In this document: in pieces, positions 52,900-62,315 of the stretch
Layout: the number at the start of each line of letters is the position of its first letter
Numbering within the stretch: the stretch's first letter is position 1
NCBI RefSeq assembly: GCF_020639365.1
Contig: NZ_JAINUL010000001.1
Coordinates: 3,374,270-3,438,269, forward strand
DNA from: Streptomyces flavotricini
Lineage (GTDB): Bacteria; Actinomycetota; Actinomycetes; Streptomycetales; Streptomycetaceae
Direction of reading: 5' to 3'
DNA length: 64,000 nt
Program-made: the position numbers and the translations under genes
The notes under the pieces: model-generated
What the model was told of the DNA's origin: nothing
The model's database searches: none
Seen by the model: only the letters and a program-made list of their open reading frames with translations

Positions 52900-53915
52900 T
52901 GAGCTCCACCGACAAGAAGAACCTCTTGGACCCGGGCTTCGAGCTCACGCTGCGCCCCATGCGCTACCCGGACTTCTACGAGCGCTACCGGGACGCGATC
53001 AAGAACACCTGGACCGTCGAGGAGGTCGACCTCCACTCGGACGTCGCCGACCTGGCGAAGCTGACGCCGGCCGAGCAGCACATGATCGGCCGTCTGGTCG
53101 CGTTCTTCGCGACGGGTGACTCGATCGTCTCGAACAACCTGGTGCTGACGCTCTACAAGCACATCAACTCCCCGGAGGCGCGCCTGTACCTGTCGCGCCA
53201 GCTGTTCGAGGAGGCCGTGCACGTCCAGTTCTATCTGACGCTGCTCGACACCTACCTGCCCGACCCGGACGACCGCGCGGCCGCTTTCGACGCCGTCGAG
53301 GAGATCCCGTCGATCCGCGAGAAGGCGCAGTTCTGCTTCAAGTGGATCAACGAGGTCGAGAAGCTGGACCGGCTGGAGACGCAGGCCGACCGCCGCCGCT
53401 TCCTGCTGAACCTGATCTGCTTCGCGGCGTGCATCGAGGGCCTGTTCTTCTACGGCGCCTTCGCGTACGTGTACTGGTTCCGCTCGCGCGGTCTGCTGCA
53501 CGGTCTCGCCACCGGCACCAACTGGGTGTTCCGCGACGAGACGATGCACATGAACTTCGCGTTCGAGGTCGTGGACACCGTCCGCAAGGAGGAGCCGGAG
53601 CTCTTCGACGACGCCCTCCAGCAGCAGGTCACGGACATGCTGAAGGAGGCCGTGGAGGCCGAGCTCCAGTTCGGCCGCGACCTGTGCGGTGACGGCCTGC
53701 CGGGCATGAACACCGAGTCGATGCGCGAGTACCTGGAGTGCGTCGCGGACCAGCGCCTGGTCCGCCTCGGCTTCCCGCCGGTGTACGGCTCGCAGAACCC
53801 GTTCTCCTTCATGGAGCTGCAGGGCGTGCAGGAGCTGACGAACTTCTTCGAGCGCCGCCCGTCGGCCTACCAGGTCGCGGTCGAGGGCACGGTGGACCTG
53901 GACGAGGACTTCTGA
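52899..53915 (+). CDS. nrdB: Ribonucleoside-diphosphate reductase, class Ia, beta subunit
   Basis: Diiron-tyrosyl radical protein of 338 residues that generates and stores the radical for NrdA. The iron ligands E105 and H108 and the radical tyrosine Y112 appear in FEEAVHVQFYL, and FRDETMHMNF gives another Glu-His pair. The C-terminus VEGTVDLDEDF is the tail that docks on NrdA. Its ATG overlaps the nrdA stop by one base. Confidence 0.96.
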   Translation: MSSTDKKNLLDPGFELTLRPMRYPDFYERYRDAIKNTWTVEEVDLHSDVADLAKLTPAEQHMIGRLVAFFATGDSIVSNNLVLTLYKHINSPEARLYLSRQLFEEAVHVQFYLTLLDTYLPDPDDRAAAFDAVEEIPSIREKAQFCFKWINEVEKLDRLETQADRRRFLLNLICFAACIEGLFFYGAFAYVYWFRSRGLLHGLATGTNWVFRDETMHMNFAFEVVDTVRKEEPELFDDALQQQVTDMLKEAVEAELQFGRDLCGDGLPGMNTESMREYLECVADQRLVRLGFPPVYGSQNPFSFMELQGVQELTNFFERRPSAYQVAVEGTVDLDEDF

Positions 53916-54001
53916 GTCCTCCGCTCCGGCGGCTTGATAGCGTCCCCGCCCATGGGGAGAACGACTCGGGTGACCGAGGTCCTGGGCGGGGGCGCTTCGC
54001 C

Positions 54002-54718
54002 ATGTCCGTGACCGGGTGGGCCGGGCGGGTCCGGCTGCGGCCCGGAGGCCTGCTGTACGGGGGCGCCGTCGGGCCCGCGACCGCGCACGCGCACCACTCC
54101 GTGCAGGTCATCGCCGCGCTCGACGGGGAGGGCCTGCTGCTGGCCGGCCCGGACGGGCAGCCCTTCCGGTGCCGGGCGTTCGTGGTTCCCTCCGGGGTGC
54201 GCCACGCCGTGCTGGCCGGCACCGCGCGGGGGGTGGTGCTGCACTACGACCCGCTGTCCTCGGCCGGGCGCGGGCTCGCGGCGCTGGCGGGGGACGCGGG
54301 AGGCCTCGTACCGGCCGCGGCGGCCCTGCCCGCCGACCCCTTCGAGGCGGCCTGCGCGCTGGACTCCCTGCTCCCCGGCGGGCCGGTGCCGGAGGCGGCG
54401 GCGCACCCGGGGCTGGCCCGGGTGCTGGCCTGGCTGCCCGGGCGGGACGGCGTACGGCTGTCCCAGGCGGCCGAGGTGGCGTGCCTGTCGGAGAGCCGCC
54501 TCGCGCACTTGTTCCGGGCGGAGCTGGGGCTGCCGTTCCGCCCGTACGTGCTGTGGCTGCGGCTGATGCGGGCCGCCGAACTCGCCTCCCGCGGGCACTC
54601 CCTGACGGACGCGGCGCACGGCGCGGGCTTCGCCGACGGGGCCCACCTCAGCCGGGTGTGGCGGCGGATGTTCGGGATCCCGCCGTCGGGCTTCACCCGC
54701 ACCAGCCAGTGGATGTAG
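54002..54718 (+). CDS. nrdS: AraC-family regulator, NrdS
   Basis: A 238-residue regulator. The N-terminal half is a small cupin sensor domain (HAHHSVQVIAALDGEGLLL, with RAFVVPSGVRHAV), and the C-terminal half has the two AraC HTH motifs, LSQAAEVACLSESRLAHLFR and LTDAAHGAGFADGAHLSRVW. It follows nrdB by 86 bases on the same strand. The S. coelicolor nrdABS operon also ends with an AraC-type gene, so I use the same name. Target genes are unknown. Confidence 0.9.
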   Translation: MSVTGWAGRVRLRPGGLLYGGAVGPATAHAHHSVQVIAALDGEGLLLAGPDGQPFRCRAFVVPSGVRHAVLAGTARGVVLHYDPLSSAGRGLAALAGDAGGLVPAAAALPADPFEAACALDSLLPGGPVPEAAAHPGLARVLAWLPGRDGVRLSQAAEVACLSESRLAHLFRAELGLPFRPYVLWLRLMRAAELASRGHSLTDAAHGAGFADGAHLSRVWRRMFGIPPSGFTRTSQWM

Positions 54719-54765
54719 CAGGTTCGTTCAAGCGCCCGCGGGGCCTTGGGCCGCACCGTGGACGC

Positions 54766-55152
54766 ATGCGAAACACGATGAGGAAATGCGTCGCCGCCTG
54801 CACCGGGAAGACCATGCCGGCGGCCGTGCGCGCGGCCTTCGAGGCCGAGCTGCTGCGGGCCCGCGACTGCGCGCCCGACACCGCCGCCATGTGGGACGCC
54901 CTGGAGCGGGCGCACATCATCTCCCAGGCCTGGGCCTGGCCCCACACCCGCGCCCACTGGCACATGTTCCGGCTCGCGGTGCGCTGCCGGGACCGGGCGG
55001 AGACGGTGGGGCAGGTGGTGCGGATCCTGGTGGCGGGGGCCGGTTCAGTGACCGGACGCGTGCCGTACGGCAACACCGGCCGCACGGCCGCGGGGCTGTT
55101 CGCGCCGATGCCGCTCCCGGAGGACCTGCGGGTGCTGCTGGGCCGCGCGTAG
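54766..55152 (+). CDS. DUF3703-domain protein
   Basis: A 128-residue protein. The conserved family pattern is ALERAHIISQ, WPHTRAHWHMFRLAVRCRD, VVRILVAGAGS and VPYGNTGRTAA. DUF3703 is of unknown function and some members sit near metal or stress genes. The protein has His/Trp clusters that could bind a ligand. ATG 54766 or the second Met four codons later can start it; the first is used here. It lies 47 bases after nrdS. Confidence 0.85.
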   Translation: MRNTMRKCVAACTGKTMPAAVRAAFEAELLRARDCAPDTAAMWDALERAHIISQAWAWPHTRAHWHMFRLAVRCRDRAETVGQVVRILVAGAGSVTGRVPYGNTGRTAAGLFAPMPLPEDLRVLLGRA

Positions 55153-55254
55153 CCGCCGGTCGACGCGGCGGTCGCGCAGAACTCCGCAGAGGGCCGGAGC
55201 GAGGAGGAGGACGGCCAGGGCGAGGACGACGAGGTAGTCGAGGAAGGTGCTCAT
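55045..55254 (-). CDS. Possible small membrane protein overlapping DUF3703 antisense
   Basis: A 69-codon frame with one good membrane helix (STFLDYLVVLALAVLLLAPA) followed by an Arg-rich tail. Its 3' half (55045-55152) lies antisense to the DUF3703 coding end, so this tail may be a frame artefact. Single-helix genes of this type occur in Streptomyces. The first ~30 codons are intergenic and look genuine; the rest is doubtful. Confidence 0.4.
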   Translation of the reverse strand: MSTFLDYLVVLALAVLLLAPALCGVLRDRRVDRRLRAAQQHPQVLRERHRREQPRGRAAGVAVRHASGH

Positions 55255-55289
55255 GACTCCACTCTCGTCAGCGCGGCGAAAGCCGGACA

Positions 55290-55326
55290 GTGGCAGGACT
55301 GTCATGGAAGACCGAATTACTGCCAC
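55290..55326 (+). promoter_or_regulatory. Inverted repeat upstream of the GlxA-type gene
   Basis: GTGGCAG (55290-55296) and CTGCCAC (55320-55326) are perfect inverted repeats separated by 23 bases, ending 10 bases before the start codon. It may be an operator for the downstream regulator, which is inference. Confidence 0.5.
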
Positions 55327-55335
55327 ACTGCGGTC

Positions 55336-56304
55336 ATGCTGAAGAACGTGGCCGTGGCCCTCGTCGACGGAGTGGCGCCCTTCGAGTTCGGGATCTTCTG
55401 CGAGGTCTTCGGGATCGACAGGAGCGAACAGGGGCTGCCCGTGTACGACTTCGCGGTGTGCGCGGCCGAGGAAGGCCCGCTGGCCATGGCGGACGTCGGC
55501 TTCACCATCGCGCCGGCGCACGGCCTGGAGCGGCTGGAGGAGGCCGATCTCATCTGCCTGCCCGCCGACCGGAAGGCGCCGGTGCGGGACTACCCCGAGC
55601 CCTTCCTCGACGCGCTGCGCCGGGCCGTCGACCGGGGCGCACGGGTGCTGAGCGTGTGCAGCGGGGCCTTCGTGCTCGGCGCCGCCGGGCTGCTGGACGG
55701 CCGGCGCTGCACCACGCACTGGATGCACTCACCGGCCCTGGCCCGGCGGTTCCCGATGGCGAGGGTGGACCCCGACGTGCTGTACGTGGACGAGGGCCCG
55801 GTGATCACCGCCGCGGGCACGGCTTCGGGCATCGACGCGTGCCTGCACGTCGTCCGCCAGGAGCACGGCGCCGAGGTGGCCAACACGATCGCCCGGCGGA
55901 TGGTCGTCCCGCCGCACCGGGACGGCGGCCAGGCGCAGTTCATCCAGCGGCCGCTGCCGCGCACGGTGTGCGACACGGTCGGCGAGGTGCTCGGGTGGAT
56001 GGCCCGCCACCTGGACGAGGAGATCACCGTCGAGCAGCTCGCGGAGCGCGCGCACATGTCACCGCGCACCTTCGCCCGCCGCTTCCTCCAGGAGACCGGG
56101 ACGACCCCCTACCAGTGGGTGCTGCGCCAGCGCGTCCTGCTGGCGCAGGAGCTCCTGGAGTCCACGGACGACACCGTCGACGCGATCGCGGGCCGCAGCG
56201 GCTTCGGCAACGCGGCGGCCCTGCGCCACCACTTCCTGCGCGCCCTCGGCACGACCCCGAACGCCTTCCGCCGCACGTTCCGGGGCCCGCGGGCCGTGGC
56301 GTAG
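55336..56304 (+). CDS. GlxA-type regulator (DJ-1/PfpI plus AraC HTH)
   Basis: A 322-residue regulator. The N-terminal DJ-1/PfpI-like domain (1-190) has VLSVCSGAFVLGAAGLLDG, with the cysteine of the family nucleophile elbow, and the C-terminal AraC domain (about 215-315) has ITVEQLAERAHMSPRTFARRF and TVDAIAGRSGFGNAAALRHHF. GlxA-like regulators sense small nitrogen compounds in some species; here the ligand is unknown. It is transcribed alone. Confidence 0.92.
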   Translation: MLKNVAVALVDGVAPFEFGIFCEVFGIDRSEQGLPVYDFAVCAAEEGPLAMADVGFTIAPAHGLERLEEADLICLPADRKAPVRDYPEPFLDALRRAVDRGARVLSVCSGAFVLGAAGLLDGRRCTTHWMHSPALARRFPMARVDPDVLYVDEGPVITAAGTASGIDACLHVVRQEHGAEVANTIARRMVVPPHRDGGQAQFIQRPLPRTVCDTVGEVLGWMARHLDEEITVEQLAERAHMSPRTFARRFLQETGTTPYQWVLRQRVLLAQELLESTDDTVDAIAGRSGFGNAAALRHHFLRALGTTPNAFRRTFRGPRAVA

Positions 56305-56332
56305 CGCGAAGCCCCGCGGGCGCTCGGACGGC

Positions 56333-56968
56333 TCAGGCGTTGGGGACCGTCTCGTAGCGCGGGGTTCCCTCTTCCATCTGGCGGAGGGCGTCCTTGCGGT
56401 CCCGCTTCGAGAGGCGGTCGATGTACAGGTACCCGTACAGGTGGTCCGTCTCGTGCTGGAGGCAGCGCGCGAAGTAGCCCGTACCACGGACCTTGATCGG
56501 GTTGCCCTGCGCGTCCTGGCCGGTCACCTCGGCGTAGTCCGGGCGGGCCAGCGAGGCGTACGCGGTCGGGACCGACAGGCAGCCCTCGTTCGAGTCGTCG
56601 AGCACGCGGGAACCGGCCGGCAGCTCCACCAGCTTCGGGTTGACCACGACGCCGGTGTGGCGAGCGCCGTCGTCGTCCGGGCAGTCGTAGACGAAGACCT
56701 TGGCGTCCACGCCGATCTGGTTCGCGGCCAGGCCCACGCCCTCGGCGGCCTTCTGGCTGGCGAACATGTCGTCGATCAGCTGCGCCAGTTCGTCGCCGAA
56801 CTCGGTGACGTCCTTGCACTCACGGTGCAGGACCGGGTTGCCGACCACCGTGATCGGGCGGGCGGTGCCGCGCTCGCGGTGGGCGAGCTCGCGCGCCTCA
56901 CAGTCCTCGGTGTCCACGACGTACCCGTCGTTGACGATCTCGACGACCTCGTTCTCCTGCTGCGCCAT
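56333..56968 (-). CDS. def: Peptide deformylase
   Basis: Removes the N-formyl group from new proteins. The 211 residues include the three family motifs: [10 protein letters not shown] (77-86), EGCLSV with the metal ligand C130, and QHETDHLYG with H172, E173 and H176. An N-terminal extension of about 38 residues precedes the core. ATG 56968 was chosen because the frame upstream has no family resemblance. Streptomyces encode several deformylases; this may not be the main one. Confidence 0.95.
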   Translation of the reverse strand: MAQQENEVVEIVNDGYVVDTEDCEARELAHRERGTARPITVVGNPVLHRECKDVTEFGDELAQLIDDMFASQKAAEGVGLAANQIGVDAKVFVYDCPDDDGARHTGVVVNPKLVELPAGSRVLDDSNEGCLSVPTAYASLARPDYAEVTGQDAQGNPIKVRGTGYFARCLQHETDHLYGYLYIDRLSKRDRKDALRQMEEGTPRYETVPNA

Positions 56969-57033
56969 GTCCGCCGTACGCCTTCCGTAAGTCCACCCGT
57001 TCACAATGTGCCGGTACAGCCTACGGTGCCGGG

Positions 57034-58044
57034 TCAGCAGACCTCTTCGAGATCCCGCCATTCACGGGTGTCCGGGCTGTCCGCGACCCAGCCGTCGAGC
57101 AGGCCGCGCACCAGGCCGGCCGGCGCCGCGATCCCGCATTCGCGTTCCGGCACCCAGAGCGGGCCGGAACCGTTCGTACGGTGGCCCAGCGGACCGGGAT
57201 GCCCCGGTTCGCTGTGGTCGTGCGGGTCCAGGTGTTCCCCGTCGCCCTCGCCGCTCGGCATCACGCTCTCCGAGCAGGTCCGGCACAGCAGCCGCACCGA
57301 GGACGACCAGTCCTCGGCGGCGAAGCCCGCGTCCGAGGCCAGCTGTTCCAGCGCGTCGCGGTCCTCCTCGGTGGCCGCCTCCAGCAGCACCACCCAGGTC
57401 GGCACCGGCGAGGGGGCCCACAGCTCGATCTCGTCGAAGACCGGGTAGGAGGGGCCGGCCGCGGTGACCCGCTCGCCGTGCGGGACCCCGTCGTGCAGGA
57501 CGACCTCGCCCCAGCGCCGCCCCGAGGAGGGCAGCGGGATCGACAGGACCTCCATGCGGGCCGGGTCCAGCCGACGGCCCCAGACCACCTCGGCCTCCCC
57601 CTCCGGGGACAGCCGTACGGCGGCGCTGCCGAGCTCCATGCCGACCGGTTCGCCGCTGCCCTTCGCGGGGTGGGTGCCCGAGCCGTGCGGGTCCCCGGGG
57701 ACCTTCAGCCCGTACGCCTGCCAGGCCCGGCGGGCCAGCGGCCAGTCCTGCAGCGCGGTCGCGGCGATCCCGACGTTCCACCAGTCCGGGGCGCCGGTCT
57801 CGCGGTCCAGCAGGGCCACGGCGCGCAGCCCCGCGGCCCGGGCCTGCTCCCAGTCGTGCCGGAACTTGTGCAGCAGGGCGAGGTTGAACCAGGACTCGGA
57901 CAGCCAGGGCTCCAGGTCCGCGGCTCTGGTCAGCAGCGCGCCCGCGTCCTCGTACCGCCCGTCGCCGATCAGCGTGAACGCGCGGTCGGTGGCCTGCCGC
58001 CACGAAGCGGAGGGCCGATGCCGTACCTTCCCGAAGATCCTCAC
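57034..58044 (-). CDS. Tetratricopeptide repeat protein
   Basis: A 336-residue protein. Two to three TPR units are visible near the N-terminus, [19 protein letters not shown] and [20 protein letters not shown], followed by a beta-rich domain ([20 protein letters not shown]). A C-terminal CRTCSES pair and [12 protein letters not shown] stretch suggest a metal-binding site. It is a conserved Streptomyces protein with no known function. GTG 58044 begins the conserved part; an in-frame ATG at 58146 would add 34 residues with weak resemblance. Confidence 0.8.
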   Translation of the reverse strand: MRIFGKVRHRPSASWRQATDRAFTLIGDGRYEDAGALLTRAADLEPWLSESWFNLALLHKFRHDWEQARAAGLRAVALLDRETGAPDWWNVGIAATALQDWPLARRAWQAYGLKVPGDPHGSGTHPAKGSGEPVGMELGSAAVRLSPEGEAEVVWGRRLDPARMEVLSIPLPSSGRRWGEVVLHDGVPHGERVTAAGPSYPVFDEIELWAPSPVPTWVVLLEAATEEDRDALEQLASDAGFAAEDWSSSVRLLCRTCSESVMPSGEGDGEHLDPHDHSEPGHPGPLGHRTNGSGPLWVPERECGIAAPAGLVRGLLDGWVADSPDTREWRDLEEVC

Positions 58045-58149
58045 GATTCCCGCCTGCCGGTCCAACGGTGCAGCCTTGCGGACACCCTCACGGACACTCC
58101 TACTGGCATCCAACCATGCCCACTCGGACGGCCGCTCATTACCCATGGG

Positions 58150-59517
58150 TTACCCAGGTGGGACGGGAACAACTCTGTCACGTCCGCCCCTGGCCAGAAC
58201 CCTCGCGAGACATTCCACGACCTCCGGCTGGTAGTCGCGCCCGGTGCCCAGCCGCAGCTGCTCCAGGGCCGCGAGTGGGCCACCCGGGTGACGGGGACCG
58301 CCGAGCAGGTCCTCGTACGCGTTGACCGCCCGCACGATGCGCGCCAGGACGGGCTGCTCCCGGTACGGGTCCGCCTGGCGCTCCACGATGACGGCCACCT
58401 CGGCGGGCACCCCGGTCTGGCGGGCCACCTCCCCGCCGAGCGCCGCGATCCGGCGGGCCTCGGCGGCCGGCAGCCCTGCGGTGGCCCCGGCCCGGACCGG
58501 GTCGACGAGGGAGAGCTGGCCGATGTCGTGCATGAGGGCGGCGTACTCCAGCACCGTGAGCTCCCGCTCCGAGAGGCCCAGCTCCCGGCCGACGGCGCAG
58601 CTCAGGGCGGCGACCCGGCGGGAGTGACCCGGGCGGGTGTAGCCGGCGATCTCGGTGGCCCGGGCCAGGGAGGTGATGGTCTGGCGGTAGGTGGTGCGGA
58701 TCGCGGTGATCCGGTGGAAGGACAGCTGGGTCAGCAGCAGGGGCGGGCAGAAGACGGGCAGGGCCCACAGGCCGGCGACGGCCACTCCGAGGGCCATGAC
58801 GACCCCGGTGGCGCAGATCGCCGAGCCGATGCCGAGCTGGGCGCGCAGCTCGTCGCGGAGCAGGGGCCCGTACGGCCAGCCCGTGCGGGCCCGGGCGAGG
58901 GCGGCGGCGAGCACGGCGTCGCACAGGGCGGTGAGGCCGAGCAGGAGGAGCAGGAAGAGGACGAGGTACGGCCCCTGCCCGATCCCGTCCTCCAGCCGGC
59001 CGGAGTTGTAGAGCGGCTGGAAGCAGACGGCGGCGAAGGCGACGGTGAGGACCCGCCGGGCCAGGTGGTCGGCGGCGGGGGCGCGGCCGCGGGCGATGTG
59101 CGGGACGATCCCGGCGAGGGCCGCGGCGACGACGACCGTGACGATCTGGAGCACCCCGTGGTGGGTGGGCTCGGCGGCGTCCGGGCCGAGCAGGGCGTAC
59201 GCGAGGGCGCCGGCGGAGGCCAGGGGTGCGGGCTGGCGGTCGTCGGCGGCGCCCGGTGCGGCCGCGGCGGGGTCCCGGGTGCCCCAGGGGTCACGGGGGT
59301 CACCGGCGCGGGCGTCACGGGGGCCCCGCGCGTGCCGGGCGTCCCGGGTGTCACGGCGGGCGAGCTCACCGCAGGCGATCAGGGCGCCGAAGGCCAGGGC
59401 GGTGCCCGGTTCGACGAGGCCGTTCCACAGGGTGTGCCCGAGCCCGGCCAGGGTGAGGAGCACGGCGGCCCCGCGCACTCCCCAGACGACCGCGGCCGGG
59501 GCGACGGCGCCCCTCAC
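58150..59517 (-). CDS. Membrane HD-domain protein with degenerate GYP motif
   Basis: A 455-residue protein. About five or more hydrophobic segments fill residues 1-260, and the C-terminal ~200 residues are an HD domain (ALMHDIGQLSLVDP). Where HD-GYP enzymes have HHERxDGxGYP, it has QADPYREQ, so catalytic metal binding is doubtful. GTG 59517 overlaps the stop of the upstream HD-GYP gene by 4 bases. Together the pair resembles the two-gene HD-GYP loci of Streptomyces; this member may regulate the other. Confidence 0.87.
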   Translation of the reverse strand: MRGAVAPAAVVWGVRGAAVLLTLAGLGHTLWNGLVEPGTALAFGALIACGELARRDTRDARHARGPRDARAGDPRDPWGTRDPAAAAPGAADDRQPAPLASAGALAYALLGPDAAEPTHHGVLQIVTVVVAAALAGIVPHIARGRAPAADHLARRVLTVAFAAVCFQPLYNSGRLEDGIGQGPYLVLFLLLLLGLTALCDAVLAAALARARTGWPYGPLLRDELRAQLGIGSAICATGVVMALGVAVAGLWALPVFCPPLLLTQLSFHRITAIRTTYRQTITSLARATEIAGYTRPGHSRRVAALSCAVGRELGLSERELTVLEYAALMHDIGQLSLVDPVRAGATAGLPAAEARRIAALGGEVARQTGVPAEVAVIVERQADPYREQPVLARIVRAVNAYEDLLGGPRHPGGPLAALEQLRLGTGRDYQPEVVECLARVLARGGRDRVVPVPPG

Positions 59518-61007
59518 GTCCCGCCCCCGCCGTCCGGTTCCGGCCCCTTCGGCGGTTCCGCGGTCCGTACGCGCGTCCGGGCGCCCTGGGCCGGCAGCCC
59601 GGACAGCGCGGGCCCGCCGGGGTCCGGGGCCGCGGCGGCGGGCGCCGCCGCCCGGCCGGGGGCGGGACCGGCCGGGATCACCTGGAGCTCGTCCTCGTCC
59701 GCCGTGACCACCGGATGCCAGCCGTCCCGGCCGATCGCCTCGACCAGCGCGCGCACCATCACCGGGTCGAAGTGGGCCCCTGCGCACCGCTCCAGCTCGG
59801 CCAGGGCCACCGGCACCGGCCGGGCCCGGCTGTACGAGCGGGTCGAGGTCATCGCGTCGAAGGCGTCGGCCACCGCCACCACCCGGGCCGGCACCGGGAT
59901 CTGCTCGCCGGTCAGCCCGTACGGGTATCCGGAGCCGTCGACCCGCTCGTGGTGGTGCAGGATCGCGGACCGCGCCTCGCCCAGGAAGCCGATGCCGCGG
60001 ACCATCTCGTGCCCGTACTCGGGATGCAGCTCGATGATCCGCCGCTCCTGCGGGGTCAGCGGGCCGTCCTTGCGCAGCAGCCGGGTCGGGACGCCGAGCT
60101 TGCCGACGTCGTGCAGGATCCCGGCGATGCGGACGACTTCGAGCCGGTCCCCGTCCATGCCCAGCTCGCGGGCGATCATCGCGGAGGCCTGGCCGACGCG
60201 CTCGCCGTGGCCGCGCGTATAGCGGTCCTTGAGCTCGACGGCCTGGACGAGGGCCCGGATCGTGGCCTGGTGGGCGGCCCGTTCCCGGTGGTACCGGGCG
60301 AAGACCCAGCAGGAGATGTACATCGGCAGCAGGACGAGCAGCGCGGCCGGGAGCCCGTACGGGCTGCGCCACAGGACGGCCATCATCAGACCGGCGAGGC
60401 CGTGCACGCAGTGCGGCGCCAGGGAGCGGCCGAGCGGTCCGCGCCAGGCCGTGCGCAGGGGCCGGCGTTCGGCGGCGGCCAGGACTCCCGCGTCGAGGCC
60501 GGTCAGTACGCAGCAGAAGGCGGCGGCCGCGGCCACCGCGGGCAGCAGGGCGTACGGGAAGTGCGGGAGCTCCGCGAACGGGACGGGCGCGGAGCCGGGC
60601 GGAGCGGCGCCGCCCAGCAGCCCGAACGTCCACCCCGCGGCCCCGGCCGCGAGGGCCTGCTGCGCGGCGTGCCACACGCGCCGGACCCCGGCGGGCCTGC
60701 GGACCACCGCCTGCGCGAACCCTCCGGGCAGCGCGACGAGCGCGGCGGCGGCCGGCGGCAGCAGGAAGACGGCGGCGAGCAGCACGGGGAAGAACGAGCC
60801 GATGCCCTCGGGAACCCGCTTGCCCGGCAGCGGGCAGATCCTGACCAGTTCACAGCCGAGGTAGAGGACGGCGAGCAGTGCGACGGCGGGCCAGGGAGTG
60901 CGGGAATCGGCGAAGGCCGGGGCGGTACAGGCGAGGGCCGCGAGGACGGCGCAGAAGACGACGGCCCACACGGGGCAGGGCAGCCCCGCCGGCGGAAGTC
61001 CCCGCAT
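59514..61007 (-). CDS. Membrane HD-GYP domain protein, probable cyclic-di-GMP phosphodiesterase
   Basis: A 497-residue protein. The N-terminal ~250 residues have several hydrophobic helices and the C-terminal half is an intact HD-GYP domain: LKDRYTRGHGERVG, AGILHDVGKLGVP, ELHPEYGHEM and HHERVDGSGYPYGL. It should hydrolyse c-di-GMP, the signal that blocks sporulation in Streptomyces. A Pro/Ala-rich C-terminal tail follows. ATG 61007 is preceded by GGGGAGGAG. First gene of the pair with the degenerate homologue. Confidence 0.92.
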   Translation of the reverse strand: MRGLPPAGLPCPVWAVVFCAVLAALACTAPAFADSRTPWPAVALLAVLYLGCELVRICPLPGKRVPEGIGSFFPVLLAAVFLLPPAAAALVALPGGFAQAVVRRPAGVRRVWHAAQQALAAGAAGWTFGLLGGAAPPGSAPVPFAELPHFPYALLPAVAAAAAFCCVLTGLDAGVLAAAERRPLRTAWRGPLGRSLAPHCVHGLAGLMMAVLWRSPYGLPAALLVLLPMYISCWVFARYHRERAAHQATIRALVQAVELKDRYTRGHGERVGQASAMIARELGMDGDRLEVVRIAGILHDVGKLGVPTRLLRKDGPLTPQERRIIELHPEYGHEMVRGIGFLGEARSAILHHHERVDGSGYPYGLTGEQIPVPARVVAVADAFDAMTSTRSYSRARPVPVALAELERCAGAHFDPVMVRALVEAIGRDGWHPVVTADEDELQVIPAGPAPGRAAAPAAAAPDPGGPALSGLPAQGARTRVRTAEPPKGPEPDGGGGT

Positions 61008-61159
61008 GACGCTCTCCTCCCCTGTGCCGTGCACACCGTTTGGGGAGAATAAGTGGGGCCCCCTCGCACAGGGGGCCACATTTTCGTATTGCGCCGTACG
61101 GGCACCCCCGGATTAGCACCATCGAGTGAACGATTCGGCTTCCAGGGGTGGTTGTTCGA

Positions 61160-61462
61160 TCAGCCGGTGGCGGGGTCCGCGGTCACGTCGTGTTCGGGGA
61201 CGGCCTGACCGGAACGGATCAGCTCGATCCGTCCCATGACCTTCGAGCGCAGGTCGGTCGGCACGTCGTCCGAACCGCAGCAGCGCTTCACCAGCTTCTT
61301 GACGGCCTGCTCGAGGCCGTACTTCTCCAGGCAGGGATTGCATTCGCCGAAGTGCGTCTCGAACTTCGTGCAATCGCTGTCCGGCATCTCGTGGTCCAGG
61401 AACTCGTACAGGTGGTCCAGGACCTCAGAGCAATCCGTCTCGTGCGGCTCTCCGCAGCTCAT
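61160..61462 (-). CDS. rsrA: Redox-sensitive zinc anti-sigma factor RsrA
   Basis: A 100-residue ZAS-family anti-sigma factor. The zinc ligands C11, H37, C41 and C44 of the S. coelicolor protein occur at the same positions, with further C3, C31, C61 and C62. Disulfide stress oxidises the cysteines, zinc is lost and SigR is released. Its ATG overlaps the sigR stop by four bases (61459-61462), so the two are co-translated. Confidence 0.97.
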   Translation of the reverse strand: MSCGEPHETDCSEVLDHLYEFLDHEMPDSDCTKFETHFGECNPCLEKYGLEQAVKKLVKRCCGSDDVPTDLRSKVMGRIELIRSGQAVPEHDVTADPATG

Positions 61463-62268
61463 GAGCCCGAGCCTTTCAGGTCGTTCGACTCTCCCGCGCC
61501 GGCGGGGACCAGCCCGCGCTCACGGGCGTAGTCCTCCAGCATTCCGCGGAGTTGACGGCGGCCACGGTGCAGTCGCGACATGACCGTACCGATGGGTGTA
61601 CCCATGATGTCCGCGATCTCCTTGTACGCAAAGCCCTCTACGTCGGCAAGATAGACCGCGATGCGGAACTCCTCCGGAATGGCCTGGAGCGCTTCCTTCA
61701 CATCCGAATCGGGCAGGTGGTCGAGCGCCTGCGATTCGGCGGAACGAAGGCCCGTCGACATGTGCGACTCGGCGCGCGCCAGCTGCCAGTCCTCGATCTC
61801 CTCGGCCGCGCTGCGCTGCGGTTCACGCTGCTTCTTGCGGTAGGAGTTGATGAACGTGTTGGTCAGAATGCGGTAGAGCCACGCCTTGAGGTTGGTGCCC
61901 TCGCGGAACTGGTGGAAGGACGCGTATGCCTTCGCATACGTCTCCTGGACCAGGTCCTCGGCGTCGGCCGGATTGCGCGTCATGCGCAGCGCGGCCGAGT
62001 ACATCTGGTCGAGGTAGCCGAGGGCGTCCCTCTCGAAGCGCGCGTTGCGCTCCGGGGTCGTCTCCTCCGCGTGGCCTTCGTCGGTCCCAGCGACAGGACC
62101 CACCTCCTCCGACTGCGTGACGGCTCCGAAAGCGGACCCGCTCGAATCGGAGAATAGTCGACCATCCCGGCCCTCCGCCGCCTGAAGCGGGCGGCGCTTG
62201 GGCGCGGGCAGGACCGTCCAGTCCAGGCCTGCCGCCTGCGGACGGTGCTGGCTGATGACCTGGGTCAT
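61459..62268 (-). CDS. sigR: ECF sigma factor SigR (long form; short form from GTG 62103)
   Basis: Sigma factor of the thiol-oxidative stress response (thioredoxin, mycothiol, proteases). Region 2 is [20 protein letters not shown] and region 4 is [19 protein letters not shown]. Two starts: GTG 62103 gives the 214-residue short form (MGPVAG), and ATG 62268 adds exactly 55 residues, giving the unstable induced form (SigR') of 269 residues. The long-form start has GAGAGGGAGC in front. A SigR-type promoter at 62316-62341 explains its induction. Anti-sigma RsrA follows in the operon. Confidence 0.95.
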   Translation of the reverse strand: MTQVISQHRPQAAGLDWTVLPAPKRRPLQAAEGRDGRLFSDSSGSAFGAVTQSEEVGPVAGTDEGHAEETTPERNARFERDALGYLDQMYSAALRMTRNPADAEDLVQETYAKAYASFHQFREGTNLKAWLYRILTNTFINSYRKKQREPQRSAAEEIEDWQLARAESHMSTGLRSAESQALDHLPDSDVKEALQAIPEEFRIAVYLADVEGFAYKEIADIMGTPIGTVMSRLHRGRRQLRGMLEDYARERGLVPAGAGESNDLKGSGS

Positions 62269-62315
62269 GCGCTCCCTCTCCTCCGACTGATCCCGTGCGT
62301 TCTGACATCCCGCAC

